From NCBI RefSeq assembly GCF_900112035.1, contig NZ_FOKC01000001.1, forward strand, positions 62,001 through 126,000: a DNA stretch of 64,000 bases. Direction: 5' to 3'. How positions within the stretch are numbered: position 1 is the first letter of the stretch; every line of letters begins with the position of its first letter. The notes under the pieces were generated by a model. That model saw nothing but the letters and a program-made list of their open reading frames with translations, did no database searches and was not told the DNA's origin. The position numbers and the translations under genes are program-made. The DNA is from Nocardioides alpinus. GTDB taxonomy: Bacteria > Actinomycetota > Actinomycetes > Propionibacteriales > Nocardioidaceae. Shown in pieces: positions 42,173-50,471 of this stretch.

Positions 42173-43801
42173 TCAGCCCATGTGCGGGTAGCGGTGGTCC
42201 TTCGGCGGCACGAACGTCTCCTTGATGGAGCGCGGCGAGGTCCAGCGCAGCAGGTTGACCGCCGCACCGGCCTTGTCGTTGGTGCCCGAGGCGCGGCCAC
42301 CGCCGAACGGCTGCTGACCCACGACGGCGCCGGTCGGCTTGTCGTTGATGTAGAAGTTGCCGGCCGCGAAGCGCAGCGTCTTGCGCGCCCACGCGATCGC
42401 TGCGCGGTCCTGCGAGATGATCGCGCCGGTGAGGGCGTACGGGGCGAACGACTCCATCTGCTCCACGACCTGCTCGAAGCGCTCGTCGTCGTAGACGTGG
42501 ACCGCGAGGATCGGGCCGAAGTACTCCTCGGAGAACATCTGGTCGGTCGGGTCCGTCGACTCGATGATCGTGGGCCGCACGAAGTAGCCGACCGAGTCGT
42601 CGACCTGGCCACCGGCGAGCACGGTGAGGTGCTTGGTGCGCTTGGCGCGCGCGATGGCCGCCTTGTGCTTGGCGAACGCGCGGTCGTCGATGACGGCACC
42701 CATGAAGTGCGACAGGTCGGTCACGTCGCCCATCGACAGCGCCTCGGTGTCGGCGATGAGCTGGTCCTTGATCTTCGCCCAGACCGACCTCGGGACGTAG
42801 GCCCGCGAGGCGGCCGAGCACTTCTGGCCCTGGAACTCGAAGGAGCCGCGGATCATCGCGACCCGCAGCACGTCGGGGTCGGCGCTGGGGTGGGCGACGA
42901 TGAAGTCCTTGCCGCCGGTCTCGCCCACGATGCGCGGGTAGGTGCGGTAGCCGGAGATGTTCTGCCCGATGGTGGCCCACAGGTGCTGGAAGGTCGGCGT
43001 CGAGCCGGTGAAGTGGATGCCGGCGAGGTCGCGGTGCGTCAGCGCGACCTTCGAGACGTCGAGCCCGTCACCGGGCAGCATGTTGATGACGCCGGGCGGC
43101 ATGCCGGCCTCCTCGAGCAGCTCCATGGTCAGCGACGCGGCCAGCTGCTGGGTCGGCGACGGCTTCCAGATGACCGTGTTGCCCATCAGCGCCGGGGCGG
43201 TGGGCAGGTTGCCGGCGATCGCGGTGAAGTTGAACGGCGTGATCGCGTAGACGAAGCCCTCGAGCGGGCGGTGGTCGGTGCGGTTCCAGATGCCGGGGCT
43301 GTTGGCGATCGGCTGGTCGGTGAGGATCTGCTTGGCGTAGTGGACGTTGAAGCGCCAGAAGTCGATCAGCTCGCACGCGGCGTCGATCTCGGCCTGGTAG
43401 GCCGTCTTGGACTGCCCGAGCATGGTCGCGGCGTTGAGCCGCTGGCGCCACGGACCGGCCAGCAGGTCGGCGGCCTTGAGCAGGATCGCGCACCGCTCGT
43501 CGAACGGCATCGCGCGCCAGTCGGGTGCGGCCGCGGTGGCGGCCTTGACGGCGGCCTCGGCGTCCTTGGTCGTGGAGTTCTTCAGCGTGCCGAGCACGTG
43601 GGCGTGATCATGCGGCTGGACGACCTTGATCTCGGCACCGCCACCGTTGCGCCGCTTGCCGCCGATCACGGCCTTGAAGGACTGCTGCTTCCGCTCCATC
43701 CGGGCCAGCTCGGTGACCAGCTCCTCGCGCTCCGGGCTGCCCGGTGCGTAGGTCAGGTTCGTCTCGTTGGTCGGAGCCGGGGGGAAGGTGATCGCGTCCA
43801 T
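42173..43801 (-). CDS. pruA: L-glutamate gamma-semialdehyde (1-pyrroline-5-carboxylate) dehydrogenase
   Basis: The 542-residue aldehyde dehydrogenase has the PruA-specific opening PPAPTNETNLTYAPGSPER. The NAD fold motif is ITGSTPTF-like HFTGSTPTFQHL, with GETGGKDF for the general base Glu. The catalytic Cys is in FQGQKCSAASR. Length and the C-terminal PFGGGRASGTNDKAG match group 1 P5C dehydrogenases. It oxidises the proline-derived semialdehyde to glutamate, which the nearby NAD-glutamate dehydrogenase can deaminate. No proline dehydrogenase gene is in the window. A 40-residue membrane peptide gene follows at once. Confidence 0.97.
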   Translation of the reverse strand: MDAITFPPAPTNETNLTYAPGSPEREELVTELARMERKQQSFKAVIGGKRRNGGGAEIKVVQPHDHAHVLGTLKNSTTKDAEAAVKAATAAAPDWRAMPFDERCAILLKAADLLAGPWRQRLNAATMLGQSKTAYQAEIDAACELIDFWRFNVHYAKQILTDQPIANSPGIWNRTDHRPLEGFVYAITPFNFTAIAGNLPTAPALMGNTVIWKPSPTQQLAASLTMELLEEAGMPPGVINMLPGDGLDVSKVALTHRDLAGIHFTGSTPTFQHLWATIGQNISGYRTYPRIVGETGGKDFIVAHPSADPDVLRVAMIRGSFEFQGQKCSAASRAYVPRSVWAKIKDQLIADTEALSMGDVTDLSHFMGAVIDDRAFAKHKAAIARAKRTKHLTVLAGGQVDDSVGYFVRPTIIESTDPTDQMFSEEYFGPILAVHVYDDERFEQVVEQMESFAPYALTGAIISQDRAAIAWARKTLRFAAGNFYINDKPTGAVVGQQPFGGGRASGTNDKAGAAVNLLRWTSPRSIKETFVPPKDHRYPHMG

Positions 43802-43833
43802 GCGGCTGATCGTGTCAGAGAGTCAGCCGGGGC

Positions 43834-44178
43834 TCAAAGGGAGGCGAGCAGGTCGCCGATCTCCTGCGAGGCCCACCACGCGAGGTCGTCGTCGGGATCG
43901 GCGTCGTCGCGGCTGTCGACGTGCACGGCGACCACGTCGCGCCACCTCACGTCGGCGTCCTCGGTGGCCGTCTCGACGACCACGACGACCCGGCGTCGGC
44001 GGCCGTCGGGGAGACCGGCCAGCAGCTCGGCCGAGGCGTCCGCAGCAGACATCAGGGCGGCGTACTCCGTCTCCTCGCCGTCGTCCTCGGCCACGACGGG
44101 GTCCACGACCTCCGGTCCGTCCGCGGACCACTGCTCCGCGAGCCGCGTCAGCGTGCTGGGGAAGTAGCGGCGGGTCAC
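43834..44178 (-). CDS. small conserved acidic protein (DUF6912-like)
   Basis: The 114-residue protein opens TRRYFPSTLTRLAEQW, has EYAALMSAADASAELLAGL and a basic strand GRRRRVVVVVETA, and ends acidic and helical (DDDLAWWASQEIGDLLASL). This outline matches the actinobacterial DUF6912 group as I remember it, whose function is unknown. The GTG overlaps the stop of the WS/DGAT gene (GTGA), so it is translationally coupled to that gene, which is the best guide to its start. It precedes pruA by 32 bases. Confidence 0.75.
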   Translation of the reverse strand: MTRRYFPSTLTRLAEQWSADGPEVVDPVVAEDDGEETEYAALMSAADASAELLAGLPDGRRRRVVVVVETATEDADVRWRDVVAVHVDSRDDADPDDDLAWWASQEIGDLLASL

Positions 44179-45626
44179 TTCTCCACCTTCCGGCTGGCCT
44201 TCTTGCGGCCGCGGGGAGCCCGGGGTCGCGAGTCGGACGCCGAGTCCTTCAGCTCCTCGAGCGACTCGAGCACGCACTGGCCCAGGATGTCGGCGTCCGG
44301 CACGGCGTCACGGTCAGTGGTGATGCCGTAGAACACGCCACCGTCGTAGGACGTGACGCCGATGGCCAGTGGGTGGTCGGGCAGCAGCGGGTGCACGGGA
44401 TAGGACTCGAGCATCCGCGCGCCGTCGGCGTAGAGAGGGAACTGCGGGCCCGGGACGTTGGTGATCGAGACGTGGAAGCCGTGCCGCAGCTCCGCGTGCG
44501 CCAGCCGCGACCCCAGTGCGTGGAACGTCGTCGGGGCGAAGCCCGCGATGCCGGAGAGACGACGGGCCGAGACGTTGCGGCCGTTGTCGCGGTGGGCCTT
44601 GAGGTCGTAGCTCACCTGGTGGAGGCGGACGACCGGGCTCGGCTCGACGATCGGCAGGTTGACCAGGTGACCGGTGATCTGGCTGCCGAGGGAGGTGGCC
44701 TCGAGCTCGTCGTCGATCACCGACATCGGCACGATCGCCTTGATCGCCTTCAGCCCGCCCATCGACTCCGCGCGCGTCATCAGCCAGCCGCGCAGCCCGC
44801 CGGCGATGGTGGCCAGGATGGCGTCGTTGACGGTGCCGCCGTGGGTCTCACGGATCTTGCGGTAGTCGGCCAGCTCGGTGCGTACGGCGACGAAGCGGCG
44901 CTGCTGCGAGAGCCGACGGTGCACGGGGGTCGAGTGCACCGGCCCCCGCCCGGCGAGCGCGTTGGCGACCTCTGCGACGCGGGCGCCGGTCGCGGAGGCC
45001 TGCCGGCCCACCGACTCGGCGTTGGCGCGGGTGGTGGACCACACGGTGCGCGGGCTCTCCAGGCTGTCGGTCACCGCGTTGAGCGCGGCCGCGACCGGTC
45101 CTGCCGTACGCCGGGGGCGCCAGTCGTCGTCGTGACCCAGGGTGGACCGGTCGGGCGAGGTGTCCAGCAGCACCTGGCCGATGTCGACCGTCTCGCGACC
45201 GTCGACCAGGATCTGGTGGCTCTTGGTGAGCAGCGCGATGTGGCCGTGGGCCAGGCCCTCGACGAAGTAGACCTCCCACAGCGGGCGGCTGCGGTCGAGC
45301 GGACGGGAGGCGATGCGTGCGACGAGCTCGCGGAGCTGGTCCATCGTGCCGGGACGCGGCAGCGCGGAGCGGCGTACGTGGTAGCCGAGGTCGAAGTTCT
45401 CGTCGTCCACCCACGCGGGGTTGGCGAGCCGGCCCGGCACCTGCTGGAGCCGCTGGCGGTAGCGGGGCACGAAGGCGATGCGGTCGGCGATCAGGTCGAC
45501 CAACCGGTCGTGGTCGAAGCCGGAGTCACCCGGGTCGAAGATCTCCACCGTCGCGTTGTGCATGGGCGTCGTGGGGGACTCTGCGGCAAGGATCGCCAGG
45601 TCCCGCGGCCTGAGCCGCTCGCTCAT
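44175..45626 (-). CDS. wax ester synthase/diacylglycerol acyltransferase (WS/DGAT) family
   Basis: The 483-residue protein has the WS/DGAT N-terminal domain starting SERLRPRDLAILAAESPTTPMHN. The active-site block is LTKSHQILVDGRETV and the C-terminal domain carries SITNVPGPQFPLYADGA, a strong family marker (NVPGP). These enzymes join fatty acyl-CoA to diacylglycerol or alcohols to make storage lipid. The classical HHxxxDG motif reads SHxxxDG here: the first His is Ser, while the second His, the presumed base, and the Asp-Gly remain. The tail is Lys/Arg-rich. ATG 45626 follows GAGAGG. Confidence 0.9.
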   Translation of the reverse strand: MSERLRPRDLAILAAESPTTPMHNATVEIFDPGDSGFDHDRLVDLIADRIAFVPRYRQRLQQVPGRLANPAWVDDENFDLGYHVRRSALPRPGTMDQLRELVARIASRPLDRSRPLWEVYFVEGLAHGHIALLTKSHQILVDGRETVDIGQVLLDTSPDRSTLGHDDDWRPRRTAGPVAAALNAVTDSLESPRTVWSTTRANAESVGRQASATGARVAEVANALAGRGPVHSTPVHRRLSQQRRFVAVRTELADYRKIRETHGGTVNDAILATIAGGLRGWLMTRAESMGGLKAIKAIVPMSVIDDELEATSLGSQITGHLVNLPIVEPSPVVRLHQVSYDLKAHRDNGRNVSARRLSGIAGFAPTTFHALGSRLAHAELRHGFHVSITNVPGPQFPLYADGARMLESYPVHPLLPDHPLAIGVTSYDGGVFYGITTDRDAVPDADILGQCVLESLEELKDSASDSRPRAPRGRKKASRKVEK

Positions 45627-45677
45627 GTGGTGCCCTCTCGTCGGTGACTCTTGTCCCGCATGGGATTCTGGCAGAGG

Positions 45678-45705
45678 CGGTGGCCCACGTGCGTCGTGGC
45701 CACCG
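45678..45705. promoter_or_regulatory. inverted repeat in the divergent WS/DGAT - lipoprotein gap
   Basis: CGGTGGCC (45678-45685) and GGCCACCG (45698-45705) are exact complements 12 bases apart, 30 bases upstream of the lipoprotein gene. The remainder of the 109-base gap shows an AAGGAG site before the lipoprotein GTG. It is a candidate operator for one or both genes. Confidence 0.4.
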
Positions 45706-45735
45706 TCACACGCGGAACCTTCGAAGGAGAAACCT

Positions 45736-46158
45736 GTGTCCGGTCGCGGCCTCACGCGCCTTGCCCCACTCGTCATGCCGGCCGCCCTGTCGTTGGTCCT
45801 GGCCGTCGGCCTGACCGCCTGCGGGTCCGACGACGCCGAGCCGTCGGGTGGCACCCAGACCTCGGACACGTCCGGCAGCACGGACACCGACGGCGACTCC
45901 GCCGCGGTGACGGTGACCCGCGAGGGCGATGCCTTCACCCCCAACGGCGAGCGCGTCGAGCTCGGGGTCGACCAGACCCTCGTCCTGACGATCACCGCCG
46001 ACGAGGCCGGCGAGCTCCACGTGCACAGCACGCCGGAGCAGGAGATCGCCTACGACGCCGGCACCTCCGAGCACGAGATCACGATCGACCGCCCAGGGGT
46101 GGTCGAGGTCGAGAGCCACGAGCCCGACGTGATCGTGCTCCAGCTCGAAGTCCGCTGA
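45736..46158 (+). CDS. lipoprotein with cupredoxin-like beta domain
   Basis: The 140-residue protein has a lipoprotein signal (MPAALSLVLAVGLTACGS) with the lipobox LTAC, so it should be anchored in the membrane by Cys. A Ser/Thr/Asp linker leads to a beta-rich domain (~55-140) with LVLTITADEAGELHVHSTPEQEI (residues ~82-104; ELHVHS) and GVVEVESHEPDVIVLQLEV, like the Cupredoxin_1 fold. His residues could bind metal, but the usual Cys-Met copper ligands are not evident. The next gene, three bases on, encodes a membrane protein that is probably its partner. Confidence 0.82.
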   Translation: MSGRGLTRLAPLVMPAALSLVLAVGLTACGSDDAEPSGGTQTSDTSGSTDTDGDSAAVTVTREGDAFTPNGERVELGVDQTLVLTITADEAGELHVHSTPEQEIAYDAGTSEHEITIDRPGVVEVESHEPDVIVLQLEVR

Positions 46159-46160
46159 GC

Positions 46161-47498
46161 GTGGCGCCGCTGCGCGCAGGCGACGTGATCTCGGCCCACG
46201 GGCTGGGGGGCGCCAAGGACCTGCCGATCCCGTCCGAGCTGGCGATCGCCGGCGCGGTCGCCGCTCTGGTCATCTCCTTCACGGTGCTGGCCGTCGCCTG
46301 GCGCAAGCCCCGCTACGACGCCGCGACCAGCGGCCGCCCGGCGCCGGCGTGGCTCGACCGGCTGGTCTCGTCGCGGGCACTCGCCGTCGCCGGCCGCGTG
46401 TTCGGGATGCTGGTCTTCCTCTATGTCGGTGCCGCTGCGGTGTTCGGCAAGGACTCGCTCATCAATCCGTTCTTCGGCACGTTCTACGTGCTGCTCTGGG
46501 TCGGGCTGGTGCCTGCGTCCCTGCTGCTCGGACCGTTCTTCAAGGCGATCAGTCCGGCCCGCACGATCAGCATGCTGTTCGCCAAGGTCTCGGGCGTGCC
46601 CGAGGGCGAGGGCCTGTACGCCTACCCGGCGCGGCTCGGCTACTGGCCGGCCGCGCTCGGCCTCTTCTCCTTCGTCTGGCTCGAGCTGGTCTACCCCCAC
46701 TCGACCGACCTCGGCCCGGCCCGGCTCTGGGCGGCGGCCTACCTCGGCATCATGTTCATCGGATCCGCGCTGTTCGGTACGACGTTCCTGGCGCGCGCCG
46801 ACCCGTTCGAGGTCTACTCCTCGCTGGTCGCGAAGCTGTCGGTCTGGGGCCGCCGCGACGGCGCGCTGGTCCTGCGCAGTCCGCTGGCCAACCTCGACAC
46901 CGTGGTGCCGCGACCCGGCCTCGTGGCGGTCGTGGGCGTGCTCTTCGGCAGCACCGGGTTCGACTCCTTCCGGGAGTCGACGGCCTGGCTCAAGCTGGTG
47001 CAGTCGCTCTCGATGCTGCGGATCTGGCCCGACACGCTCGCCCTGATCACCTTCTCGGTCGGCGTCGCGCTGGTCCTGACCGTCGCGACCATGGCCACCG
47101 GCGTGAGCAGCGAGACCCCGCGACGCGCCCTGCCCAACCTGTTCGCGCACTCGGTGGTGCCGATCATCGTGGGCTACATCGTGGCCCACTACCTGACCTA
47201 CTTCGTGGAGTACGGCCAGCAGACCCTGATCCAGCTCAGCGACCCCTTCAGCAGGGGCAACGACTACCTCGGCACCGCGGACCTGCAGATCAACTACTGG
47301 CTCTCCGCGCACCCGACGTTCCTGGCCGTCACGAAGGTCCTGGCGGTGGCCCTCGGCCACGTGGTCGGGGTCGTCGCGGCCCACGACCGGGCGATCAAGC
47401 TCCTGCCGCCGCGGCACCAGCTGACGGGTCAGCTGCCACTGCTCGTGGCCATGGTGGGCTTCACAGTGGGCGGTCTCTACCTGCTGTTCGCGGCGTGA
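46161..47498 (+). CDS. polytopic membrane protein resembling so-called fenitrothion hydrolases
   Basis: The 445-residue protein has about ten to twelve membrane segments. It begins SAHGLGGAKDLPIPSELAIA, an opening I associate with actinobacterial proteins labelled fenitrothion hydrolase (FedA/FedB-like) in annotations. That label comes from one organophosphate-degrading protein and probably does not give the native function. Conserved-looking His, Tyr and Glu residues in VWLELVYPHSTDLGP and VAHYLTYFVEYGQQ face the membrane and could bind a cofactor or metal. The GTG comes two bases after the lipoprotein stop, so they form a two-gene unit. Confidence 0.78.
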   Translation: MAPLRAGDVISAHGLGGAKDLPIPSELAIAGAVAALVISFTVLAVAWRKPRYDAATSGRPAPAWLDRLVSSRALAVAGRVFGMLVFLYVGAAAVFGKDSLINPFFGTFYVLLWVGLVPASLLLGPFFKAISPARTISMLFAKVSGVPEGEGLYAYPARLGYWPAALGLFSFVWLELVYPHSTDLGPARLWAAAYLGIMFIGSALFGTTFLARADPFEVYSSLVAKLSVWGRRDGALVLRSPLANLDTVVPRPGLVAVVGVLFGSTGFDSFRESTAWLKLVQSLSMLRIWPDTLALITFSVGVALVLTVATMATGVSSETPRRALPNLFAHSVVPIIVGYIVAHYLTYFVEYGQQTLIQLSDPFSRGNDYLGTADLQINYWLSAHPTFLAVTKVLAVALGHVVGVVAAHDRAIKLLPPRHQLTGQLPLLVAMVGFTVGGLYLLFAA

Positions 47499-47505
47499 CC
47501 GTCCG

Positions 47506-48360
47506 TCAGGGAGCCGGCACCGGTCCGTAGGGCCAGCCGAGGGGCAGGTCGGCGATGATCTCGACGACCTCGCAGCTGCCGAAGGGGTCGACCACGTCCA
47601 GCGGGTCGCGCCACCCGACGAAGTAGACACGGTCGAGCGTGCCGTTCTCCTGGGTGCCGTCGTCGCAGCGGATCTTGTCGACGAACCCGTCGGGCAGGAC
47701 GTAGATGGTGTCGTCGCCCTGCTCGCTGAAGACCTTGTCGGCACCCGGTCCGAGGAAGACGACGTCGTTGCCCTCGTCGCCCTTGATGAGCCAGTCGTGC
47801 CCGTCGCCGTCGATCAGCACGTCGTCGCCGGGACCGCCCTGGATGGCGCCGTCGTCACCCGCACCGCCGTCGATCCAGTCGTTGCCGGCGCCACCGACGT
47901 GCTTGTCGGAGCCCTCGCCACCGAAGAGGCGGTCATCGCCGTCGTTGCCGCCGAGGAGGTCGTTGCCGGCCTCGCCGTAGACGGTGTCGTTGCCGACGTT
48001 GGACGAGATGATGTCGTCGCCCTCGCCGCCGTAGAGCACGTCGTCGCCCGAGCCGCCGTCCATCTTGTCGTTGCCGAGGCCGCCCGCGATCCAGTCGTTG
48101 CCGGGCTGCGCGGTGATCCAGTCGTTGCCGCCGTCGCCGTAGACGATGTCGTTGTCGTTGCCGGCGTAGATGGTGTCGTCACCGCCGTAGCCGCGGATGC
48201 GGTCGTGGCCGCCCAGGGACATGATGTGGTCCGCCTTGGCCCGCCCGACAATCACGTCGTTCTGGGTCGTGCCTCGCTTGACCGGCGCCGCCAGGGCAGG
48301 CGCCGTGCACAGCGTGAGTGCGGTCAGGGCCAGCACCGTGGCTCGAAGGGGGTGGGTCAC
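47506..48360 (-). CDS. secreted RTX-type calcium-binding repeat protein
   Basis: The 284-residue protein has a Sec signal peptide (LRATVLALTALTLCTAPALA) and then about eighteen RTX nonapeptides of the form GGxGxDxxx (residues ~48-225; for example GGSGDDVLYGGEGDD). Such repeats bind Ca2+ and fold into a parallel beta roll outside the cell. The C-terminal ~55 residues are different and hold a Cys pair (KIRCDDG, GSCEVVE). No catalytic domain is attached and no type I secretion genes are nearby, so export is by Sec. It is convergent with the membrane protein gene before it. Confidence 0.9.
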   Translation of the reverse strand: MTHPLRATVLALTALTLCTAPALAAPVKRGTTQNDVIVGRAKADHIMSLGGHDRIRGYGGDDTIYAGNDNDIVYGDGGNDWITAQPGNDWIAGGLGNDKMDGGSGDDVLYGGEGDDIISSNVGNDTVYGEAGNDLLGGNDGDDRLFGGEGSDKHVGGAGNDWIDGGAGDDGAIQGGPGDDVLIDGDGHDWLIKGDEGNDVVFLGPGADKVFSEQGDDTIYVLPDGFVDKIRCDDGTQENGTLDRVYFVGWRDPLDVVDPFGSCEVVEIIADLPLGWPYGPVPAP

Positions 48361-48363
48361 CGT

Positions 48364-48387
48364 GGGTTCTCCTTGGATTCAGAACCC
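48364..48387 (-). promoter_or_regulatory. leader hairpin that includes the RTX ribosome-binding site
   Basis: On the minus strand GGGTTCT and AGAACCC pair as a perfect seven-base stem around a ten-base loop. The ribosome-binding site AAGGAG sits across the loop and the 3' arm, just before the GTG at 48360, so folding could hide it. Confidence 0.5.
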
Positions 48388-48405
48388 AAACTACGACAGA
48401 TCTTG

Positions 48406-48423
48406 AGAATTGGGGCAATTTCT
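48406..48423. promoter_or_regulatory. AT-rich dyad upstream of the RTX gene
   Basis: AGAATTGGGGCAATTTCT forms an imperfect inverted repeat (AGAATTG / CAATTTCT, one bulged A). It stands out from the GC-rich surroundings in the 71-base gap after tadZ and may be a promoter or operator for the RTX gene. Confidence 0.4.
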
Positions 48424-48431
48424 GAGACAAA

Positions 48432-49676
48432 TCACCGGGCCCGGCGGCCGGGCCACCCTCGACGCCTTTCGGTGTGATGCACCGACGCCGGGAAGATCGC
48501 GTCGGCGAGGCCGGAGAGACCCTGCACGAGCGCGGAGTCGCCGATCTCGCCCAGCGGTCTGCCGGACACCAGCGCCCGGTCCACCCCCGGTCGGTCCTCG
48601 GGCAGGAAGTGCAGGCCCGCGATGCGGCTGAACCCCTCCACCATCTGGGCGATGTCCTTCTCGGACCAGCCGATCGAGCCGCGCATCCGGTTGACGACCA
48701 CCCGCACCGGCACCCCGGCGGCGCGCTCGCGCAGGTCGACCAGCCCCCGGGCCAGCCGGGCGAGCCCGACCGGGTCGGCAGCACCCACCACGACGATCTC
48801 GTCGGCCTGCTCGAGGGAGGCGAGGGTGAGGGCGTTGCGTCCGGGCCGACCCCCGAGATCGGTGCCGGCCTCGTCCTCGAGGCAGAACCCGGTGTCGACG
48901 ACGACCTCGCCGGTGGCCCGGGCCCGCTCGAGCAGCTGGTCCACCTGGGCCGTCCGGACCTCGCGCCAGCGGTCCGCCCTCGGGAGGCCGGTCACCACCG
49001 CCAGGTGCTCGCCGATCCCCCGGCACACCGACGGGAAACGCTCGTCGAGCTGGCCGGAAGCGGCGAGCCGCGACGCCGACAGCAGCCCGGACACCTCGTC
49101 GAGGATGCCGAGCTGCTGCGCCACGGCCCCGCCGTAGGGGTCGAGGTCGGCCAGCACGACGCCGACCCGTCGTCGGGCGACCTCGCAGGCCAGGTTGGTC
49201 GCGATCGTCGTACGACCGGGGGCGCCGGCGGGTCCCCACACCACGACGACCCGGCCTGTGCTGGCTGCGGGTTCCGGGGCGAGCAGGACCTCGTCGACGA
49301 CGGAGCCGCGGGTGTCGGCGACGTCCTCGACGGTGGTGACGACGGTCGGCAGCGTGTGGAGCTCGCCCGGGCCCACCACGGCGGTGATGCCCAGCCGCTG
49401 GGCGTGCTCGCGTGCGTCGAGGTCGTCGGAGCGCGCAGGCGTCACCGCGACCGGTCGGACGGCGTGGCGGCGCAGGTGGGCGACGCTGGCCGGGTCCAGG
49501 CCCGGCGCGTCGAGCGAGAGCACGGCGACGTCGGCCTGCCCGCTGGTGACCGCAGCCAGGAGGTCGTCGACGTCGACGCAGCGCTTGAGGACCACCACGC
49601 CGGGGTGGCCCTCCAGGTCCGCGAGGGCCGGCGACTCCCAGGCCTCCCCCGCCGCCAGGAGCAGGACGCAGATCAC
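48432..49676 (-). CDS. TadZ/CpaE-like pilus localisation ATPase
   Basis: The 414-residue protein has a degenerate receiver-like N-terminal domain (~1-120) and a ParA/MinD-like ATPase domain (~135-400). The deviant Walker A is WGPAGAPGRTTIATNLA, with GPAGAPGRTT lacking the usual KGG start, and VVLADLDPYGG and VVVVGAADPVGLAR follow. CpaE/TadZ proteins place the Tad pilus at a cell site. The gene lies five bases after cpaB and 23 kb from the main Tad operon, so it completes that system from a second locus. It ends in a basic tail. Confidence 0.88.
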   Translation of the reverse strand: MICVLLLAAGEAWESPALADLEGHPGVVVLKRCVDVDDLLAAVTSGQADVAVLSLDAPGLDPASVAHLRRHAVRPVAVTPARSDDLDAREHAQRLGITAVVGPGELHTLPTVVTTVEDVADTRGSVVDEVLLAPEPAASTGRVVVVWGPAGAPGRTTIATNLACEVARRRVGVVLADLDPYGGAVAQQLGILDEVSGLLSASRLAASGQLDERFPSVCRGIGEHLAVVTGLPRADRWREVRTAQVDQLLERARATGEVVVDTGFCLEDEAGTDLGGRPGRNALTLASLEQADEIVVVGAADPVGLARLARGLVDLRERAAGVPVRVVVNRMRGSIGWSEKDIAQMVEGFSRIAGLHFLPEDRPGVDRALVSGRPLGEIGDSALVQGLSGLADAIFPASVHHTERRRGWPGRRAR

Positions 49677-49681
49677 GGCGC

Positions 49682-50371
49682 TCAGCCCCGGCCGACGACG
49701 CGGACGCGGTTGTCCCCGCTCGCGGCCAGGACCATCCCCAGCGACTCCTCGTCGTCCTGCGGCACGGCCAGCACCAGCTGCCGGGAGGTCGCCGCGGCGA
49801 AGCCGTCGGAGACCACCGGCGCGTCGAGGATCAGCACGTCGGCAAGGACGAGCTCGGCCGCCGCTCGCTGACGCCGGTCCTCACCGATGACCCACACGTC
49901 GACGGTGGACCCGCGGGCCAGGTCGGTGGGGACGTGCTCGGCGGCGACGGCGATCGAGACCGCCACGGTGTCGTCGTCGGTCTCCTCCCCCAGCGCTCCG
50001 GCAGGCACCAGCTCGCCGGCGGCCAGCGGCCGGTCGAGCGTGAGCGCGGCGGGGAGCTCGTCCTCGACCGCAAGGTAGCGCTGCTCGTCGGCGCCGTCGT
50101 CGAACCGCAGCCGGGTCGCGGTGAGGTCGTCGGCCGTCAACGTCTGGCCGGCGACGAGGTCGGTGGAGGCCGACCAGACGGCGGTCATGTCGTCCGCGCC
50201 CGACAGCAGGCGCGCTCCGGCGACCACCGATCCGGTCACGAGCACGACGCCGACCCACAGGCGCGGATCGCGCCACCCTGAGGAGGCGGCGCGAGCCGCC
50301 GCCGGCACGTCGACCGCGCCCGGCTGGCGGGGCGGCTGGGGAGACACGGTGCGAGACACGTTCCGAGACAC
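49682..50371 (-). CDS. CpaB/RcpC-like Tad pilus protein (SAF domain)
   Basis: The 229-residue protein has one membrane helix (DPRLWVGVVLVTGSVVAGARLL, residues ~33-54; key text WVGVVLVTGSVVAG). A SAF domain follows (~68-135) with LVAGQTLTADDLTATRLRF and RPLAAGELVPAGALG, and a C-terminal beta region ends in the cell envelope. CpaB/RcpC proteins belong to Flp pilus assembly. It is coupled to the tadZ-like gene downstream. A GTG at 50371 is chosen; GTG 50359 is four codons later. Longer upstream reading has no family character. Confidence 0.82.
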   Translation of the reverse strand: MSRNVSRTVSPQPPRQPGAVDVPAAARAASSGWRDPRLWVGVVLVTGSVVAGARLLSGADDMTAVWSASTDLVAGQTLTADDLTATRLRFDDGADEQRYLAVEDELPAALTLDRPLAAGELVPAGALGEETDDDTVAVSIAVAAEHVPTDLARGSTVDVWVIGEDRRQRAAAELVLADVLILDAPVVSDGFAAATSRQLVLAVPQDDEESLGMVLAASGDNRVRVVGRG

Positions 50372-50471
50372 AGGACCATCATTGCCACAGACGGCCCGGT
50401 TCACACCTGTCTCTCCACAGGCACCGGCCGGCCGGCGTCGGGCGCCTCGGCGTCGGTGGCACGATGGCCCC

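Noticed and set aside
47650..48250. Repeated DNA resembling a CRISPR or minisatellite
   Set aside because: The repeats keep a codon frame and encode RTX nonapeptides, so this is a coding repeat.
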